The position numbers and the translations under genes are program-made. Below the pieces are notes generated by a model that searched no databases, was not told where the DNA came from, and worked only from the letters and a program-made list of their open reading frames with translations. Shown here one piece after another: positions 61,487-64,000 of a stretch of DNA of 64,000 bases. This stretch comes from Erythrobacter sp. GTDB taxonomy: Bacteria; Pseudomonadota; Alphaproteobacteria; Sphingomonadales; Sphingomonadaceae. The stretch's first letter is position 1. The number at the start of each line of letters is the position of its first letter. Location: positions 1 to 64,000 of the forward strand of contig JAMNXO010000004.1 of the NCBI GenBank assembly GCA_023653115.1, read 5' to 3'.

Positions 61487-62433
61487 CACCGCACCCAGTC
61501 CAGCCCCATTTCCTCGAACACTTCCTTGTCCTCGGCCCAGTTCTCCAGCACCTTGACGTGGAGGTAGAGGTGCACCGGCACGCCCAGCACTTCGATCAAT
61601 TCCGCGCGCGCCGCCGCGCCGATGGCCTTGATCTTTGATCCGCCCTTGCCGAGCACGATCGCGCGCTGGTTGTCGCGGGTGACGACGATCTGCTGGTGGA
61701 TTTCCACGCTGCCGTCCTTGCGCACCTCGTAACGCTCGGGCCGCACCGCGCTGTCGTAGGGCAGTTCCTCATGGAGCTGCTGGTAGAGCTGTTCGCGGGT
61801 GATTTCGGCGGCGAGCAGGCGTTCGGATGCGTCGGACACCTGATCTTCGGGATACATCCATTCGCCCTCGGGCATCATGCCGGCCAGCGCGTCCTTCAGT
61901 TCCGGCACGCCGTCTCCGGTCAGCGCCGAGACGAAGTAGATCTCGGCAAAATCGACCTTGCCGCCGAGCTCCTGTGCGAGCGCGAGCATGGGCTCTTTCT
62001 TGGCGCGGTCGACCTTGTTGAGGACGAGGATCTTGCGTTCGGGGCGGCCTGCCAGTGCTTCCAGCAGCGGTTCCAGTTCATGGCGGCGTTGCTTGATCGG
62101 ATCGACCAGCAGCAGCACGGCATCGGCGGCTTCCGCGCCTTCCCACGCCGCGCTCACCATCGCGCGGTCGAGCCGGCGCTTGGGCGCGAAGATGCCGGGG
62201 GTGTCGACCAGGATCATCTGCACCGGCACGCCCGCCAATTCGTGCAACGCAATGCCCAGCATCCGCGCGCGGGTGGTCTGCGCCTTGGCGCTGGTGATCG
62301 CGACCTTCTGGCCGACCAGCTGGTTCACCAGCGTCGATTTGCCCGCATTCGGCGCGCCGATCACGGCAACCATGCCGCACCGGGTGGGGCCAGAGGAGGT
62401 GGCGGAGGAGGGGGGAGCTTGTTCGTCCATCAT
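61486..62433 (-). CDS. era: Ribosome-associated GTPase Era
   Basis: 315 aa from the ATG at 62433; the track extends into rnc. GTPase motifs are GAPNAGKSTLVN (G1), TTRAR (G2), LVDTPGIF (G3) and LNKVD (G4). A C-terminal KH domain contains IVLGKGGSKIKAIGAAAR. Era binds the 3' end of 16S rRNA and acts in 30S assembly. It follows rnc closely, the usual order. Confidence 0.95.
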   Translation of the reverse strand: MMDEQAPPSSATSSGPTRCGMVAVIGAPNAGKSTLVNQLVGQKVAITSAKAQTTRARMLGIALHELAGVPVQMILVDTPGIFAPKRRLDRAMVSAAWEGAEAADAVLLLVDPIKQRRHELEPLLEALAGRPERKILVLNKVDRAKKEPMLALAQELGGKVDFAEIYFVSALTGDGVPELKDALAGMMPEGEWMYPEDQVSDASERLLAAEITREQLYQQLHEELPYDSAVRPERYEVRKDGSVEIHQQIVVTRDNQRAIVLGKGGSKIKAIGAAARAELIEVLGVPVHLYLHVKVLENWAEDKEVFEEMGLDWVR

Positions 62434-62449
62434 TGTTCCATTCGGGATA

Positions 62450-63136
62450 TTACCCGTATTGTTCGAGAAATGCCTTGGCGGCGAGCCGTTCGGCCTCGCC
62501 CTTGCTGGTGGCAACCGCTTCGGCCGAGCCGACATTGCGGATGGTGACGCGCACGGTGAAGCGCGCCGCGTGATCGGGGCCGCTGCGTTCGACCACCTCG
62601 TAATGCGGCATGGTCCGGCGGTTGCCCGCGGCCCATTCCTGCAACGCGCTTTTGGGGTGTTTGGCCTTGCCGACATCGCCTTCAAGCTCGCTCGCCCACA
62701 GCCGGTAGATCGCATCGCGCGCGTCGTCAAAGCCGTGCTCGATGAAGCAGGCGCCGATCAGGGCCTCCATCACATCGCCCAAGATCTTGTCGCTATCCGC
62801 GCCGCCATCATCGCGCGCCTGTTTGCCCAAGCGGATGTGAGCGGGCAGGCCGATCTCGCGGGCGATGCGCGCGCAGGTCGCCCCGCTGACAAGCGCATTG
62901 AGGCGCTGCGACAGCTTGCCCTCCGGCCCGTCGCCTGCGCGGTAAAGCCAGCTGGCGACCGACAGGCCGAGCACGCGGTCCCCCAGAAATTCGAGCCGCT
63001 GGTAATCGGTTGCTCCGCCTGCGCCAGCGCCGTTGAAGCTGCCGTGGGTGAGCGCTTCGAGCCACGGGGCCTCGACGTCCACGACAAAGCCAAGTGCGGC
63101 GAGCCATTCGCGGGTGGAAGGATCAAGCCCGCTCAC
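62450..63136 (-). CDS. rnc: Ribonuclease III
   Basis: 228 aa from a GTG at 63136 that overlaps the lepB stop (GTGA). The RNase III signature is RLEFLGDRVLGL, with DVMEALIGACFIEHG supplying the second acidic pair, and a C-terminal double-stranded RNA-binding domain (PKSALQEWAAGNRRTMPHYEVVERSGPDHAARFTVRV). It cleaves double-stranded RNA in rRNA maturation. Confidence 0.94.
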   Translation of the reverse strand: MSGLDPSTREWLAALGFVVDVEAPWLEALTHGSFNGAGAGGATDYQRLEFLGDRVLGLSVASWLYRAGDGPEGKLSQRLNALVSGATCARIAREIGLPAHIRLGKQARDDGGADSDKILGDVMEALIGACFIEHGFDDARDAIYRLWASELEGDVGKAKHPKSALQEWAAGNRRTMPHYEVVERSGPDHAARFTVRVTIRNVGSAEAVATSKGEAERLAAKAFLEQYG

Positions 63137-63978
63137 AGCGTGCCGCCGATCCGCGCCCAGCGCGCGGCGCTGAACCACGTCCACGGCTTGATCCATTCCG
63201 CGCTGCCATCGGTGGACCACACCACCAGCCCGGCGCGCCCCACCAGCAGATCCTGCGGCACCAGCCCCACGGCATCACCCGCAGCGGCCGGCCAGCGGCT
63301 GTCGCGCGAATTGTCGCGGTTGTCGCCCATCACGAACATGGTCCCTTCCGGCACGCGCACGGGCACGTAGCTGTCGCCTGTGGTGAGCCCGAAATCGAGC
63401 ACGTCGTAGCTGGTGCCGCCGGGCAGGGTTTCGCGGAAGCGGCGATAGCGGCACGCTTCGCGCCCGTCTGCCAGCCGCGTGCTCTCGCCGCCCCATTCGC
63501 AGCCGGTATTGGGCGAAAGCGGGAGCAGGAAATCGGCGATCTGCACCCGCTCCACGAGTGTGCCGTTGAGCACCAGCTGCCCGCCGATCACGCCTATGCT
63601 GTCGCCGGGCAGGGCAATCACCCGCTTGATATAGTCGCGCCCGTCGATCGGGTGCTTGAAGATCACCACGTCCCCGCGTTCGGGGGAGCACGCCATAATG
63701 CGGCCTTCGGGCAAGGGCAGGTCAAACGGCAGCGAATGGCGCGAAAAGCCATAGGGCCATTTGGCAGCGAGCAGATAGTCGCCGTTCATCAGCCGCGGGA
63801 GCATGCTCTCCGACGGGATCGAGAAAGGCGAGAAGGCGAGTGTGCGCAGCAGCAGCACGGCCACGATCAGCTTGACGAGGAACCAGGCAAAGCTGCCCCA
63901 ACTGTCACCCTGACGCGCAGTCTCGCCGCCTTCTGTCCGCATCATTGCGGGTTCGAGAGATTGGCTCTTAACATCCAT
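63133..63978 (-). CDS. lepB: Signal peptidase I
   Basis: 281 aa, complete, with GCAGGAGCA before the ATG. One N-terminal membrane span (FLVKLIVAVLLLRTLAFSPF) leads to the catalytic Ser in FSIPSESMLPRL near residue 54; the catalytic Lys is in GRDYIKRVIALPGD near 113, and FVMGDNRDNSRDSRW is the conserved box E. It removes signal peptides from exported proteins, of which this window encodes many. First gene of lepB-rnc-era. Confidence 0.95.
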   Translation of the reverse strand: MDVKSQSLEPAMMRTEGGETARQGDSWGSFAWFLVKLIVAVLLLRTLAFSPFSIPSESMLPRLMNGDYLLAAKWPYGFSRHSLPFDLPLPEGRIMACSPERGDVVIFKHPIDGRDYIKRVIALPGDSIGVIGGQLVLNGTLVERVQIADFLLPLSPNTGCEWGGESTRLADGREACRYRRFRETLPGGTSYDVLDFGLTTGDSYVPVRVPEGTMFVMGDNRDNSRDSRWPAAAGDAVGLVPQDLLVGRAGLVVWSTDGSAEWIKPWTWFSAARWARIGGTL

Positions 63979-64000
63979 TGCTCCTGCCCTTACTCGGCTC

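Overview
The window is high-GC bacterial DNA, almost certainly from an alphaproteobacterium of the order Sphingomonadales (Erythrobacteraceae or Sphingomonadaceae). The evidence is three large TonB-dependent receptors, an ALAS-type hemA, the carboxyspermidine route to spermidine, a lepB-rnc-era block, a murI/plsY-dprA-topA block, and two kinds of short inverted intergenic repeat of REP type. Genus and species cannot be fixed from sequence alone. I recognise no rRNA, tRNA, CRISPR array, transposase or integrase.

Layout. (1) 1-1137 has no convincing gene. It holds a long three-segment hairpin built on AGGACTG/CAGTCCT, degenerate repeats, and a fragment resembling the 3' end of a tRNA-Ser, so it may be the edge of an accessory region. 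(2) 1138-13489 is a catabolic and uptake cluster: two FAD dehydrogenases (the second like 3-ketosteroid dehydrogenase), two divergent Rieske oxygenases, a TetR regulator, an SDR, a tandem double-TetR regulator, a TonB receptor and an exported SurE-like nucleotidase. Two promoters share the palindrome TATGCAAC-N4-GTTGCATA, which suggests one regulon. (3) 13658-18768 is a signalling island: FHA-SpoIIE phosphatase, STAS protein and HATPase, followed by a divergent Ser/Thr kinase and PP2C phosphatase. (4) 18838-25877 holds a Tat-exported PhoD phosphatase, a TonB receptor, and an arsR-arsC-acr3-arsH operon with two palindromic operator candidates. (5) 26045-38993 is mixed: membrane proteins, an AraC-type regulator, an S41 hydrolase, a third TonB receptor, a long acyl-CoA dehydrogenase, a response regulator, a tyrosine phosphatase and thioredoxin reductase. 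(6) 39017-41854 has two MAPEG genes and a btaA-btaB pair for betaine lipid. (7) 41948-50416 has a Thr/Ser dehydratase and polyamine genes (carboxy(nor)spermidine dehydrogenase and decarboxylase in a coupled four-gene operon, and ornithine decarboxylase behind a structured leader that may be a speF-type RNA), with a YbjN-like gene and a divergent lemA/DUF3137 pair between them. (8) 50478-64000 is mainly housekeeping: exported SOD, nitroreductase, hemA, murI, plsY, dprA, topA, a response regulator with a dipeptide repeat, era, rnc and lepB.

How the parts may work together: the first cluster reads as import of a hydrophobic or esterified compound through an outer-membrane receptor, then ring or side-chain oxidation. 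The PhoD and SurE enzymes, each next to a TonB receptor, suggest scavenging of phosphorylated compounds outside the cytoplasm. The polyamine genes make putrescine from ornithine and spermidine through carboxyspermidine. The substrate of the first cluster cannot be read from the sequence.
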